Assembly (NCBI RefSeq): GCF_020537505.1
Contig: NZ_JAJBMO010000013.1
Span: 1 to 64,000 of the forward strand
Reading direction: 5' to 3'
DNA: 64,000 bases
Source: Blautia glucerasea
Lineage (GTDB): Bacteria; Bacillota; Clostridia; Lachnospirales; Lachnospiraceae
Positions 39,144 to 48,123 of this stretch are shown here, one piece after another. Below the pieces are notes generated by a model that was not told the origin of the DNA, did not search any database, and worked only from the letters and a program-made list of their open reading frames with translations. Position 1 is the first letter of the stretch, and each line of letters starts with the position of its first letter. The position numbers and the translations under genes were made by a program.

Positions 39144-40100
39144 TTAATATACCCTGTTAGTCCTGTCGTCACGCTGGAACCGCTGAATGTTTTTCACCAC
39201 TTCATCCACTACGCGGAATCTGGTCTCTTTTGCAGCCCATGCAATATGCGGAGTAATGATCAGTTTATTGCTGTCCTGGATCTTAAGAAGCGGATTCTCC
39301 GGATCCATTGGCTCTTTGCAAAGAACATCAAGGCCTGCACCTGCAATGGAGCCTTCGGTAAGAGCTGTATACAGATCTGGCTCATTTACAATGGCGCCTC
39401 GTGCAAGATTCAGGAAAATAGCGGATTTCTTCATCTTGCGGAATTTTTCCAGTGTCATCAGGTTCTCTGTGTACCCGTTCAGCGGCGCATGAACGGAAAG
39501 AACATCCGAGCGGAAAAGAAGCTCATCCAGGCTTACCTGCTCATATTCTGTATGATATTTCTTCCCGGAAGCGGAGTAGCAGATAATATGGCATCCGAAT
39601 GCTTTGGCGATCTGCGCCACCCTGTTTCCGATGGCGCCAAGTCCAACGATTCCCCAGGTTTTTCCATCCAGCTCAAAGAAATTCTGTCCGAAGTGGGAGA
39701 AGCAGGTGCCTCTTGCATATTCTCCGGATTTTACATAATTGTCGTAATAATTCAGTTTTTCCAGAACATAGAAAAGAAGAGCGAAGGTATGCTGTGCCAC
39801 TCCGTTTGTGGAGTATCCGGCAACATTGTAAGCTGCAATTCCCCTTTTTTTCAGATAGTCTCCATCCAGGTTGTTAAAGCCTGTTGCGGTCAGGCAGACC
39901 AGCTTCAGGTTCTGTGCTTTCCCAATGGTAGACTCGCAGATTGGAACCTTGTTTGCTACGATCACATCTGCGTCTTTTGTCTTTTCTTCCATTTCATCTG
40001 CGGTTGTGCTTCGATATATTACTACTTCGCCCAGTGCCTCAAATGGAGTAAATACCATATCCTGTCCCAGGCTGTCTGCTTCCAGAATTACAATTTTCAT
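39144..40100 (-). CDS. D-2-hydroxyacid dehydrogenase family protein
   Basis: The 318-residue product is an NAD(P)-dependent reductase of 2-keto acids. It has the dinucleotide motif GIVGLGAIGNRVAQIAKAFG, the catalytic arginine in NLARGAIVNEPDL, the glutamate in GLDVLCKEPM and the histidine in ITPHIAWAA. This fits the glycerate/hydroxypyruvate reductase or related group; the substrate is not readable. ATG 40100 follows GAGGAG. Confidence 0.92.
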   Translation of the reverse strand: MKIVILEADSLGQDMVFTPFEALGEVVIYRSTTADEMEEKTKDADVIVANKVPICESTIGKAQNLKLVCLTATGFNNLDGDYLKKRGIAAYNVAGYSTNGVAQHTFALLFYVLEKLNYYDNYVKSGEYARGTCFSHFGQNFFELDGKTWGIVGLGAIGNRVAQIAKAFGCHIICYSASGKKYHTEYEQVSLDELLFRSDVLSVHAPLNGYTENLMTLEKFRKMKKSAIFLNLARGAIVNEPDLYTALTEGSIAGAGLDVLCKEPMDPENPLLKIQDSNKLIITPHIAWAAKETRFRVVDEVVKNIQRFQRDDRTNRVY

Positions 40101-40237
40101 AGTGTGCTCCTCGCTTTCTTCTGTGCTCACTTATATAGTCGTACGTTTCCTCATCTGTTTTATAAAATACCGTTTTCTCCGGGAAAATGCAATCCCAAAG
40201 AGGAAATGCTGCATAAAACATTTTCGATACCTGGTCA

Positions 40238-40876
40238 TCAAACCATAAATTCCCGGATAATTTCCCTCATAATCTTCTCTTCCTCAGGAGTCAGCATCTT
40301 ACTGAAATGACTTCCGGAGGCAGCGGTCTGCTTGATGCTGCTGGTAATCTTGTCCACAATTTCTTCCTGTAAAACAGGGTCCGCTTTTTTCGCGGCTGGA
40401 ATCTCTTCTGCCCAGCTTCTCATCTGCTCCACATAATCTGCCAGCGTATCCATCACCAGCTCTTCTTTGTAAGAAAAATCCAATGCCTGACGTAAAAGCA
40501 TTAACACCACCGGTACAGCGGCGCCCACATACAGATAGGTCAGAGGGAGTCCCTCTTCTATCCTTAACGTCTTGGAAAAATAGATGGCACAGCCAAGGAC
40601 CGCCGTGGACAAAAGTGCCGGATACCACACCAGCCGGTTCATTCTGTGAAGAAGCCTGTCCCGTGTTTTCCAAAGCCTCAGCCATTTTTCCTTCAGGCTG
40701 ATCTGCTGGCTGCTGCCTGCTCCTTGGGTGTTTTTCGCACCTGTGGTTTTGCTTCCGGTACTTTTCAACATTCTTCTGTAGGTGAGGTTTGTCGTCAGCA
40801 TTCCAATTGCTCCAAGAGCCCCCAGGGCTGCCATACTGTAGAGCAATATATGCAGATTCATAATTTTCTCCAGCAT
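40238..40876 (-). CDS. Hypothetical membrane protein, 212 residues
   Basis: I recognise no family. The product has an N-terminal membrane helix (about residues 8-28), a basic, Ser/Gly-rich loop, two further hydrophobic helices (about 83-101 and 112-129), and a charged, mostly helical C-terminal half that should face the cytoplasm. GGGAGG lies just before ATG 40876. The 21-bp repeat array is about 150 bases upstream of its start. Confidence 0.7.
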   Translation of the reverse strand: MLEKIMNLHILLYSMAALGALGAIGMLTTNLTYRRMLKSTGSKTTGAKNTQGAGSSQQISLKEKWLRLWKTRDRLLHRMNRLVWYPALLSTAVLGCAIYFSKTLRIEEGLPLTYLYVGAAVPVVLMLLRQALDFSYKEELVMDTLADYVEQMRSWAEEIPAAKKADPVLQEEIVDKITSSIKQTAASGSHFSKMLTPEEEKIMREIIREFMV

Positions 40877-41028
40877 AATGTCCTCCCATATTCTTAACTT
40901 TTAGGAACATTATACCGCTGTCCTGCTCTGTATGAAACATAAATCGTTCGTCAAATTCCCGGTGAATTCCGCTTATTCTGTGGCTTTTCTGCATATTTTC
41001 CTATTTTATGATCACTTATATAAAGACG

Positions 41029-41145
41029 TTCCGCAATATATCAGTTAGTTTTTGATTTATCGCGGAATAAGTGTGATATATTGCGGAATAGCTTTGATAT
41101 TTCGCGCGAGAAGCCAAATATATAGCGGAAATAAATGTAAATGCC
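41029..41145. repeat. Phased 21-bp repeat array
   Basis: The box GCGGAA recurs at 41062, 41083 and 41125, with a variant GCGCGA at 41104, giving an exact 21-bp period. Between boxes 1-3 the spacer reads TGATAT or close. An inverted copy TTCCGCAATATATCA sits at 41029-41043 and matches 41074-41088 perfectly. The array lies in the 376-bp gap between murF and the membrane-protein gene. Two-helical-turn spacing suggests cooperative binding on one DNA face. Confidence 0.7.
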
Positions 41146-41203
41146 CCTTAAACAGCTTCTGCTTATTTCTACAGAGTCTGCTTAAAGGGCAGCGTATCAT
41201 CTA

Positions 41204-41232
41204 GGTTACTGGTCACGGAGTAAACAGTAACC
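41204..41232. repeat. Hairpin remnant of the TTACTGTTC family near the murF end
   Basis: GGTTACTG (41204-41211) and CAGTAACC (41225-41232) flank a TCACGGAGT-type loop, matching the first hairpin of copy A in inverted orientation. It may also assist termination of murF, whose stop is 20 bases away, although no T run follows. Confidence 0.55.
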
Positions 41233-41252
41233 CGTTTAGAGCATTACATTCT

Positions 41253-42620
41253 TTACATTTCTTGCAATGTAGCGACTACTTTCTCGAACTGCATAAAGTG
41301 AGACGCCTTTACCAAAATGGTATCACCGGTCTGCACATAATCAGACAGATGTGCCAGAAGGCTGTCGCGGTCTGGTTCTTCGATAACCGTAAGCTCCGGG
41401 TTCTTTCTGGCCATCTTTGCAATGTTTGCGGAAAGAGGGCCTGTGCAGATACAAACATCAATTCCACACTGGGCAGCATGCTCTCCAACCTCAGCGTGAA
41501 GCTGGACTTCATTCTCCCCAAGCTCACCCATATCTCCCAGAATCGCCACTCTTCTGCCAGCACCATCCTTCAACACGTCCAGAGAAGCCTTCATGGACAT
41601 TGGGTTTGCATTATAGCAGTCATCCACGATCAGGAAACGGTCGGTCTCGATCATATGGAATCTTCCGCTGATGGCCTCTAACGTCTCAATTCCGTGACGG
41701 ATCTGCTCCAGGGTCAGTCCATAAATACGGCCAACTGCAGTAGCAGCCAGTGCGTTGTACACCATATGGCGTCCCGGCATTGGAATGTCCGCAGTAAAAG
41801 ACTCACCGCCAGCATGGATGCGGCAGGTCATTCCTTTCAGTCCTCTGCTTACGATCTCATCTGCATAAATATCCTTGTCCTCTTCCATGCCAAAGAATAC
41901 CGGCTTGATTCCCTCATACTCTTTTACTGTGCAGAGCTTATCATCGTCACCATTTAATACAATGTGGCCATCTTTTTTCAGATATTTGAAAATTTCAGTC
42001 TTCGCTTTCAGCACACCGTCTCTGTCCCCAAGATTTTCCAGGTGGCAGGTACCGATATTGGTGATCACGCAGGTGTCTGGTCTTGCGATCTTCGCCAGAC
42101 GTGTCATCTCGCCAAAATCGCTGATTCCCATTTCCAGAACTGCAATCTCATCCTCGTCACGAAGGCGGAAAACAGTGAGGGGAAGTCCCAGCTCATTGTT
42201 AAAGTTTCCCTGGGTTTTCAGGGTACGGTATTTCTCTTTCAGGACAGAAGCAATTACCTCTTTTGTGCTTGTTTTTCCAACACTTCCGGTAATTCCGACA
42301 ACTGGAATCTGAAGCTGCTGCAGATAAAATTCTGCGATATCCTTCACTGCCTGAAGGGAAGATTCCACTTTGATGTATGGAAAGTCCGCATTCTCCAATG
42401 TACGCTCAGATAAGGTGGCGAGGGCACCGGCTTCCATCACCTGTGGAATAAACCTGTGGGCATCTACCCGCTCCCCTACGATGGGTACAAATAAGGTTCC
42501 GGCTTCTGCCTTGCGGCTGTCAGTTGTAATAGAGGAAACTTCCTGATCCAGCTTGCCGGCTGGTCCGAAATAAACACCGCCGCAGGCTTTTGTCAGGTTT
42601 TCCAGGGTAAGATTTTTCAT
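41253..42620 (-). CDS. murF: UDP-MurNAc-tripeptide--D-Ala-D-Ala ligase
   Basis: MurF adds D-Ala-D-Ala to the peptidoglycan precursor in the cytoplasm. The 455-residue product has ATP-binding TGSVGKTST (residues 111-119), the FNNELGLPLT and EMGISDFGEM motifs, GTCHLENLG and the C-terminal DDCYNANPMSMKASLD signature of MurF. It lies directly downstream of ddl on the same strand, which makes its substrate. Confidence 0.96.
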   Translation of the reverse strand: MKNLTLENLTKACGGVYFGPAGKLDQEVSSITTDSRKAEAGTLFVPIVGERVDAHRFIPQVMEAGALATLSERTLENADFPYIKVESSLQAVKDIAEFYLQQLQIPVVGITGSVGKTSTKEVIASVLKEKYRTLKTQGNFNNELGLPLTVFRLRDEDEIAVLEMGISDFGEMTRLAKIARPDTCVITNIGTCHLENLGDRDGVLKAKTEIFKYLKKDGHIVLNGDDDKLCTVKEYEGIKPVFFGMEEDKDIYADEIVSRGLKGMTCRIHAGGESFTADIPMPGRHMVYNALAATAVGRIYGLTLEQIRHGIETLEAISGRFHMIETDRFLIVDDCYNANPMSMKASLDVLKDGAGRRVAILGDMGELGENEVQLHAEVGEHAAQCGIDVCICTGPLSANIAKMARKNPELTVIEEPDRDSLLAHLSDYVQTGDTILVKASHFMQFEKVVATLQEM

Positions 42621-42779
42621 ATGATTTGATCCTTATGCTATTTTTTACTATTTATTTTCTATTTCTCTTAATGCAATATATTCCCATACCAGACCACACT
42701 CCAAATAAAGTCCTGTCTGATATGGGAAATAATGATTCTGCGATACCAATAGGGCACCTCATGCTTTTTCGTTATATCT

Positions 42780-43814
42780 TTATTCGTACTTCTTTAAAGA
42801 AATACGGATCAGCTCCTCACAAAGTGTAGGGTAATCCATGCCCAGCACCTTCGCCTCCTGCGGGATCAGACTGGTAGGAGTCATTCCCGGAAGGGTGTTT
42901 GCCTCCAGACAATACATATCTCCGTTCTCTTTCATCATAAAATCCAGGCGGCTGTAACCGGTAAGTCCAAGTGCCTTCGCTGCCTTTACTGCATTTTCCT
43001 GCATTTTCGCAGTCAACTCCGGGGAAATCTCAGCCGGACAGGTCTCGACAGTAGAACCTGCCTGGTATTTATTCTTGTAATCATAGAACCCCTGGATCGG
43101 TGCGATCTCAATGATGGGATAAGCCTTGTCGTCTACCACTGCAACAGAGAACTCACGTCCCTTGATATATTCCTCAACCACAATGTCAGCCCCGTACTGG
43201 CTTGCATCAGCAAGCGCATCCTCGTACTCCTTCTGGCCATTTACAATATAGACACCTACACTGGAACCGCCACAGCTTGTTTTTACGACTACCGGGAACT
43301 CCAGGCCATGTTTGGCAACGTCTTTTTCCAGATGGTCCCTGGTCATGGTAAATCCGCCTGGGGTAGGAACCTGGTTCATCAGGAAAACTTCCTTGGTAAT
43401 GCGCTTATCCATAGCCATGGCACTGCTGAGATAGCCAGTTCCTGTATAACGGATTCCCATCAGGTCAAAGGCTGCCTGTACCTTGCCATCCTCACCATTT
43501 GCACCGTGAAGGCCAAGGAATACAATGTCGCATTTTTCACAAAGCTCCAGAACATTGGGACCAAAAAAGCTTCTTCTGGTTTTCTCCATCTCTTTGATCT
43601 GCGGATTAAAGCTGCTCATATATGCCGCAGCCTTCTCCACATCATACTCAGCCGGGAAAGGATTCTCCCAGTCAACGTTCTCTACACCACAAAAAATATC
43701 TACAAGAATTGCCTCATGGCCCTTCTGACGAAGTGCTCCACAGATTCCGGTACCGGATACGATGGAAATCTCTCTCTCCGTACTGGTTCCACCAGCCAAA
43801 ACTACTATCTTCAT
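42780..43814 (-). CDS. ddl: D-alanine--D-alanine ligase
   Basis: Ddl joins two D-alanines with ATP. The 344-residue ATP-grasp enzyme has LAGGTSTEREIS, GLHGANGEDGKVQAAFDL (DdlA/B type), VVKTSCGGSSVGV, YKNKYQAGSTVETCPAEI, and the metal-binding DFMMKENGDMYCLEANTLPGMTPTSLIP end. Its proximity to murF on the same strand suggests shared expression; a 158-bp gap with a small CCCATA-type hairpin separates them. Confidence 0.96.
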   Translation of the reverse strand: MKIVVLAGGTSTEREISIVSGTGICGALRQKGHEAILVDIFCGVENVDWENPFPAEYDVEKAAAYMSSFNPQIKEMEKTRRSFFGPNVLELCEKCDIVFLGLHGANGEDGKVQAAFDLMGIRYTGTGYLSSAMAMDKRITKEVFLMNQVPTPGGFTMTRDHLEKDVAKHGLEFPVVVKTSCGGSSVGVYIVNGQKEYEDALADASQYGADIVVEEYIKGREFSVAVVDDKAYPIIEIAPIQGFYDYKNKYQAGSTVETCPAEISPELTAKMQENAVKAAKALGLTGYSRLDFMMKENGDMYCLEANTLPGMTPTSLIPQEAKVLGMDYPTLCEELIRISLKKYE

Positions 43815-43847
43815 GATTTTATATCTCCTTTGTTTTATTCATAAACG

Positions 43848-43990
43848 AAACTGTTCAGTTCCTTCACAGTTACACCCTTCGCGATGCACAGAAATCATGC
43901 ATCCGCATAATTTCGCGCTGTGGTTCCCGGGTTTTCTGTGAACCTTGTTCACACAAAACACCTCGCGGAATATTACCTGCTGAATAGTTA
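43848..43990. repeat. TTACTGTTC palindromic repeat, full copy C (143 bp)
   Basis: The ends are AAACTGTTC and GAATAGTTA; inside are CTTCGCG, an imperfect GAAATCATGC/GCATAATTTC stem, TGTGAAC/GTTCACA and CTCGCGGAA as in copies A and B. It fills the gap between ddl and the L,D-transpeptidase gene, and its last three bases are the stop codon of that gene. Confidence 0.75.
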
Positions 43991-45388
43991 CTCATAAACA
44001 ACCACAGGCATACCAACCTCAATATTCGCATAAATCCCAGCTGCCTTGTCATATGGAACATTCACGCATCCATGGGAGCCCTCCCACAGATAAAGATTTC
44101 CTCCAAACTCAGAACGCCAGGAAGCGTCGTGGATTCCCACATTTCCGGCAAAAGGCATCCAGTAGGTCACATTTGCCTCGTAGTCCTCTCCGGTAAGTAC
44201 TGCCGGGGATTCCTTGGCATCCAGTGCGTAACAGCCTGTAGGAGTCCCACAGCCCTCAATATCAGGGTTTCCGCTTACGATCGGGGTATCCACGATCGGG
44301 GTTCCCTTCTGGTAAAAAACCAGGCGCTGGTTTGTCAGATCGATTTCTACATAGGTGGAGCCAATATCATTGGTTCCACGGCTGTAACCGGAATACAGAT
44401 AAACAGGCTCACGTACCTGGGTTACACCGCTTTCGATGGCAGCGATCAGAGCTTTTACTTCCTCGTCCTGATCGATCACCCAGCCGTAGTCGCCGCCCTT
44501 TACCTCCACTTCCCGATTATCATAGGTCAGAAATGTACGTGTCTGTCCCATGGTATCATATTTCATGCCAAGCTCCGCCACATATTGTCTCACCAGAGTT
44601 TCATCCAGGATCACATTTCCATCCTCATCATAGCCGAACCAGTTCCTGATCACACTCCGGTTCACAGTCTCCGTGCGGTCCGCAAAGTCATAGGTTATGA
44701 TCACCTTAGCCAGCTGGTTCATTTTGTCACAGTTGGATTTCAGCTGCTCATCAGAGCTGTACACAGATGGTTTCCGGTAACAGCTTTCGTCCTCCAGATT
44801 TACAGAGGTTTTCCCACGGAGCATTGCTGCGGCAATCACTTCTTCTGTCTTGGTGCGGTCCAGGGCATTTCCAACCACCTCGGGAACGATTTCGAAGGAA
44901 TCTCCGGTATCCTGGATCTGGGCGTCTACAGGCTGGACTACATTCCCGGCCTGCATGCAGTTCAGATTGTCTACAGCCTGCTGCAGCTGCTCCACATTAT
45001 AACTGAGGGATTCTGAAATATCGTAATTTTTATCCTGGTTAAAGGCCAGAAACCAGGTAAAGCGGTCCTGATCCCTGATCAGCTGCTTCACAATGCCAGT
45101 AGACACATAGGAAAGCCCCACATCCTGGGCGGAAATGGCTTCCTGGCCGTTTTTCATGGTCTCCACAGCAAGAACATAAGCACTCACACGCTGGTTCAAA
45201 AGCTTCTCGGTATCTTCTGAAGTCATGTAGGAACAATTAAAGCCATTCACCATAGAGCCTGGAAGAAAATGACTGGAAAAGTAGTACACGCCATATCCAT
45301 AAGCGCCTGCTGTAAAAAGCAGCAGCAAAACCACAAGTAAAATAACAATCGTTCTTCCTGCGCCTGCTTTTTCCTTATTTTTTGCCAT
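43988..45388 (-). CDS. L,D-transpeptidase with peptidoglycan-binding region
   Basis: The enzyme crosslinks or modifies peptidoglycan peptides outside the membrane. The 466-residue product has a single N-terminal membrane anchor (about residues 13-35). A long extracellular region resembles the PG_binding_4/VanW-neighbour type found in clostridial L,D-transpeptidases (about 60-320). A C-terminal YkuD domain carries the catalytic motif, with HDASW and SHGCVNVP (the nucleophile Cys). Its position next to ddl and murF fits a wall-building role. Confidence 0.93.
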   Translation of the reverse strand: MAKNKEKAGAGRTIVILLVVLLLLFTAGAYGYGVYYFSSHFLPGSMVNGFNCSYMTSEDTEKLLNQRVSAYVLAVETMKNGQEAISAQDVGLSYVSTGIVKQLIRDQDRFTWFLAFNQDKNYDISESLSYNVEQLQQAVDNLNCMQAGNVVQPVDAQIQDTGDSFEIVPEVVGNALDRTKTEEVIAAAMLRGKTSVNLEDESCYRKPSVYSSDEQLKSNCDKMNQLAKVIITYDFADRTETVNRSVIRNWFGYDEDGNVILDETLVRQYVAELGMKYDTMGQTRTFLTYDNREVEVKGGDYGWVIDQDEEVKALIAAIESGVTQVREPVYLYSGYSRGTNDIGSTYVEIDLTNQRLVFYQKGTPIVDTPIVSGNPDIEGCGTPTGCYALDAKESPAVLTGEDYEANVTYWMPFAGNVGIHDASWRSEFGGNLYLWEGSHGCVNVPYDKAAGIYANIEVGMPVVVYE

Positions 45389-45703
45389 AAATTCCTCCCT
45401 GCTTATGCTGAATTCTTATTGCCTTTACACGACCACATCTTCTATTTACCTTATGCGGGAAATAAACTCCATAGCCGGTATTTATTTCTGCCTTCCAAAT
45501 GCAGACGGGTAAAGACAATAAAAAGCAGATGCTTACTGTTCACAGATAACAGTAGATTACTCTGCCTCTTTTTATATGCCAGACCAGGTACTTTTCCTGA
45601 TCTGGCATGGTTACATTCTATGCGCGAATTTCCGGTTTCAGAGCCTGTTAGAAAATTATGGTCCACCTTTTACGGAAAGGCTGCCGTTCACAGCAGCACG
45701 CTT
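45389..45703. other. Intergenic region with hairpins
   Basis: No gene is visible. It holds a short TTACTGTT/AACAGTA inverted repeat (about 45536-45553), possibly a remnant of the TTACTGTTC family. A 12-bp near-perfect stem TGCCAGACCAGG/CCTGATCTGGCA lies at 45577-45607; it lacks a T run on either strand, so it is not a clear terminator. Confidence 0.4.
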
Positions 45704-46984
45704 TTAGCCGAGAAGTTTTTCTACACTGACAAGCTTCACACAAAGTACGAATACCTGTGCTGCTTTGCCAAGATCCTCAAGTGTAGGGAAGGATGGAGCA
45801 ATACGGATGTTGGAGTCTTTCGGATCCTTGCCGTATGGATAAGTAGCACCTGCGCCAGTAAGGACAACGCCAGCCTCTTTTGCTCTGGCTACAATTGCCT
45901 TTGCGCAGCCATCCATGGAATCAAAAGAGATGAAGTATCCGCCGTGCGGCTTTGTCCACTCACCGATTCCAAGTCCGGAAAGCTCTTTGTCAAGGGTATC
46001 CAGCACCAGCTCAAATTTCGGGCGGAGGATATCTGCATGCTTTCTCATGTGGGCGTGAAGTCCGTCAAGATCCTTGAAGAATCTTACGTGACGGAGCTGG
46101 TTCAGCTTATCATGACCGATGGTCTGAACCTGCATATATCTGCGGAAATCATCCAGGTTTGCCTTGGAAGCTGCTACAGCTGCGATACCGGAGCCAGGGA
46201 AGCTTACCTTGGAAGTGGATGTGAATTTATAAACAAGATCAGGGTTGCCAGCCTTCGCACACTCCCCAAGAATCTCAACCAGGAAATCCTGATTATCATC
46301 ATAGAGATGATGGATGCTGTAGGCATTATCCCAGTAAATACGGAAGTCCGGTGCTGCCGGTTTCAGTCTTGCGAAACGCTCTACAGTTTCTTTCGAGTAG
46401 GTGTAGCCCTGTGGGTTGGAGTATTTCGGAACACACCAGATTCCCTTGATGGCTGCATCCTCACTTACCAGCTTCTCTACCATGTCCATATCCGGTCCCT
46501 GTGGAGTCATCGGAACATTGATCATCTCGATTCCGAAAAATTCGGTGATCTTGAAGTGACGGTCATAACCTGGTACCGGACAGAGGAATTTCACCTTGTC
46601 AAGCTTGCACCATGGAGTATTTCCCATTACACCCTGAGTCATGGAACGTGCAATACTGTCAAACATAACGTTCAGGCTTGAGTTTCCATATATGATAATG
46701 TGTTCCGGATCTACCTCAGACATTTCTCCAAGAAGACGCTTGGCTTCCGGAATACCATCGATCACACCGTAGTTACGGCAATCTACTCCGGTCTCGCATT
46801 TCAGATCTGAATCGCCCCTCAGAACGTCCATCATTTCCATAGAAAGCGCCAGCTGCGCATTGCTTGGCTTTCCTCTTGACATATCAAGGGCAAGTCCCTG
46901 TGCCTTGATCTCCTCGAATTCTTTATCCAGCTCTTTTTTCAGCGCCAGAAGCTCTTCATGATTCATTTCGGTATATTTTTTCAT
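45704..46984 (-). CDS. Aspartate aminotransferase, AspT (class Ic) type
   Basis: The 426-residue product converts aspartate and 2-oxoglutarate to oxaloacetate and glutamate. It belongs to the longer AspT group known from actinobacteria: LDMSRGKPSNAQLALS, NYGVIDGIPEAKRLLGEM, YGNSSLNVMFD, CPVPGYDRHF, PKYSNPQGYTYS and the cofactor lysine in TSTSKVSFPGSG are all present. ATG 46984 follows AAAGGAGG. The promoter overlaps a palindrome also found at the aconitase-family gene. Confidence 0.88.
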   Translation of the reverse strand: MKKYTEMNHEELLALKKELDKEFEEIKAQGLALDMSRGKPSNAQLALSMEMMDVLRGDSDLKCETGVDCRNYGVIDGIPEAKRLLGEMSEVDPEHIIIYGNSSLNVMFDSIARSMTQGVMGNTPWCKLDKVKFLCPVPGYDRHFKITEFFGIEMINVPMTPQGPDMDMVEKLVSEDAAIKGIWCVPKYSNPQGYTYSKETVERFARLKPAAPDFRIYWDNAYSIHHLYDDNQDFLVEILGECAKAGNPDLVYKFTSTSKVSFPGSGIAAVAASKANLDDFRRYMQVQTIGHDKLNQLRHVRFFKDLDGLHAHMRKHADILRPKFELVLDTLDKELSGLGIGEWTKPHGGYFISFDSMDGCAKAIVARAKEAGVVLTGAGATYPYGKDPKDSNIRIAPSFPTLEDLGKAAQVFVLCVKLVSVEKLLG

Positions 46985-47039
46985 AAATTCCTCCTTTGGC
47001 AGTTGCCTGTTTGGTGTATCCTCCTCGTATATCTTTTCC

Positions 47040-47069
47040 ATTTTAGTATGCTAAATTGTCGGTTGTCAA
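47040..47069 (-). promoter_or_regulatory. AspT promoter overlapping a TTTAGCATACTAAA palindrome
   Basis: On the minus strand TTGACA (47064-47069) and TAAAAT (47040-47045) are 18 bp apart. The palindrome at 47042-47055 covers the -10 box and spacer, a position expected for a repressor. Confidence 0.55.
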
Positions 47070-47109
47070 GTGTTTGGCTCTATTTTATATAAAATCCCCC
47101 TTAAACCGG

Positions 47110-47167
47110 TTACTGTTCACTCCGTTCACAGTAACGCGCTTCGCGGAACGTTACCAGTGAGCAGCAA
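47110..47167. repeat. Internally deleted copy D of the TTACTGTTC family (58 bp)
   Basis: It has the left hairpin TTACTGTTCACTCCGTTCAC with ACAGTAA, then jumps from CGCTTCGCGGAA straight to the right end GTTACC...GAGCAGCAA, lacking the two internal hairpins of copies A-C. It lies four bases after the methyltransferase stop. Confidence 0.65.
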
Positions 47168-47170
47168 CTC

Positions 47171-48031
47171 TTAAACCGCTTCCCATCTTCCAGAAGCACC
47201 GCATGGCAATACCAGCCCATTTGACTTCACCGGAAGACCAATTTCCTGGGAATCTACATGTCCCTTATACTTCTTCATCTCTGTTGCCAGCATATAAGTA
47301 AGTACAGCCGGAGCAAGTCCGGTGGTGTAGGAATTAATCAAGAAAAACAGTGGATCATCACTGAGAATCTTTGTGCAAAGTTTCACAAGTGGATGAATGG
47401 CATCCTCAATTTTCCAGATCTCGCCTTTCGGGCCTCTTCCATAGGAAGGAGGATCCATGATAATTGCGTCATAGTGATTACCTCGGCGGATTTCACGCTC
47501 TACAAACTTCACACAGTCATCTACCAGCCAGCGGATTGGTGCATCAGCAAGACCACTTGCTGCCGCATTCTCTTTCGCCCAGGTAACCATTCCCTTAGAG
47601 GCATCTACGTGTGTAACAGATGCACCTGCGGCTGCTGCCGCAAGAGTTGCACCACCTGTATAAGCGAACAGGTTCAGCACCTTAACTGGTCTGCCAGCCT
47701 TGCGGATCTTATCCCCAAACCAGTCCCAGTTTACAGCTTGCTCTGGGAAAAGACCGGTGTGCTTGAAACTGAATGGTTTCAGATGGAAAGTAAGATCCTT
47801 ATAATGAAGATCCCACTGCTGTGGCAGATCAAAGAATTCCCATTCTCCGCCGCCCTTGGAACTGCGGTGATAATGTGCATTCATCTTGCGCCATCCCGGC
47901 TCAGTTTTCGGTGTATCCCAGATTACCTGCGGATCCGGACGGACAAGGAGATATTTCCCCCATCTCTCCAGCTTCTCGCCGCAGGAAGTATCAATTACTT
48001 CATATTCTTTCCAGCCATTTGCTATCCACAT
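47171..48031 (-). CDS. RlmI-like SAM-dependent methyltransferase
   Basis: The 286-residue product has the S-adenosylmethionine motif LNLFAYTGGATLAAAAAGASVTHVDASK, an acidic motif VDDCVKFV and the DPPSYGRGPKGE motif of rRNA/protein N- or C-methyltransferases. This is the pattern of the RlmI/RlmK group, but the N-terminal PUA domain is absent, so the target (rRNA suspected) is uncertain. GAGG precedes ATG 48031. Confidence 0.85.
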   Translation of the reverse strand: MWIANGWKEYEVIDTSCGEKLERWGKYLLVRPDPQVIWDTPKTEPGWRKMNAHYHRSSKGGGEWEFFDLPQQWDLHYKDLTFHLKPFSFKHTGLFPEQAVNWDWFGDKIRKAGRPVKVLNLFAYTGGATLAAAAAGASVTHVDASKGMVTWAKENAAASGLADAPIRWLVDDCVKFVEREIRRGNHYDAIIMDPPSYGRGPKGEIWKIEDAIHPLVKLCTKILSDDPLFFLINSYTTGLAPAVLTYMLATEMKKYKGHVDSQEIGLPVKSNGLVLPCGASGRWEAV

Positions 48032-48123
48032 TTATATTTACCTCGTTCTCTATTCTGTATCAAACATTATTTTATGATAGCAGAAAACTATATCCTCGTC
48101 AATTTTGTTAATACCTAAACATA

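Noticed and set aside
39246..40310. 354-codon plus-strand frame opposite the hydroxyacid dehydrogenase
   Set aside because: The minus-strand gene has clear dehydrogenase motifs and a ribosome site; the plus frame is a shadow.
45577..45607. Hairpin TGCCAGACCAGG/CCTGATCTGGCA as a terminator of the AspT gene
   Set aside because: No T run follows on the minus strand, so a terminator call is not supported.
45419..46681. 420-codon plus-strand frame opposite the AspT-type aminotransferase
   Set aside because: The aminotransferase on the minus strand is unmistakable; the plus frame lacks a start signal and motifs.
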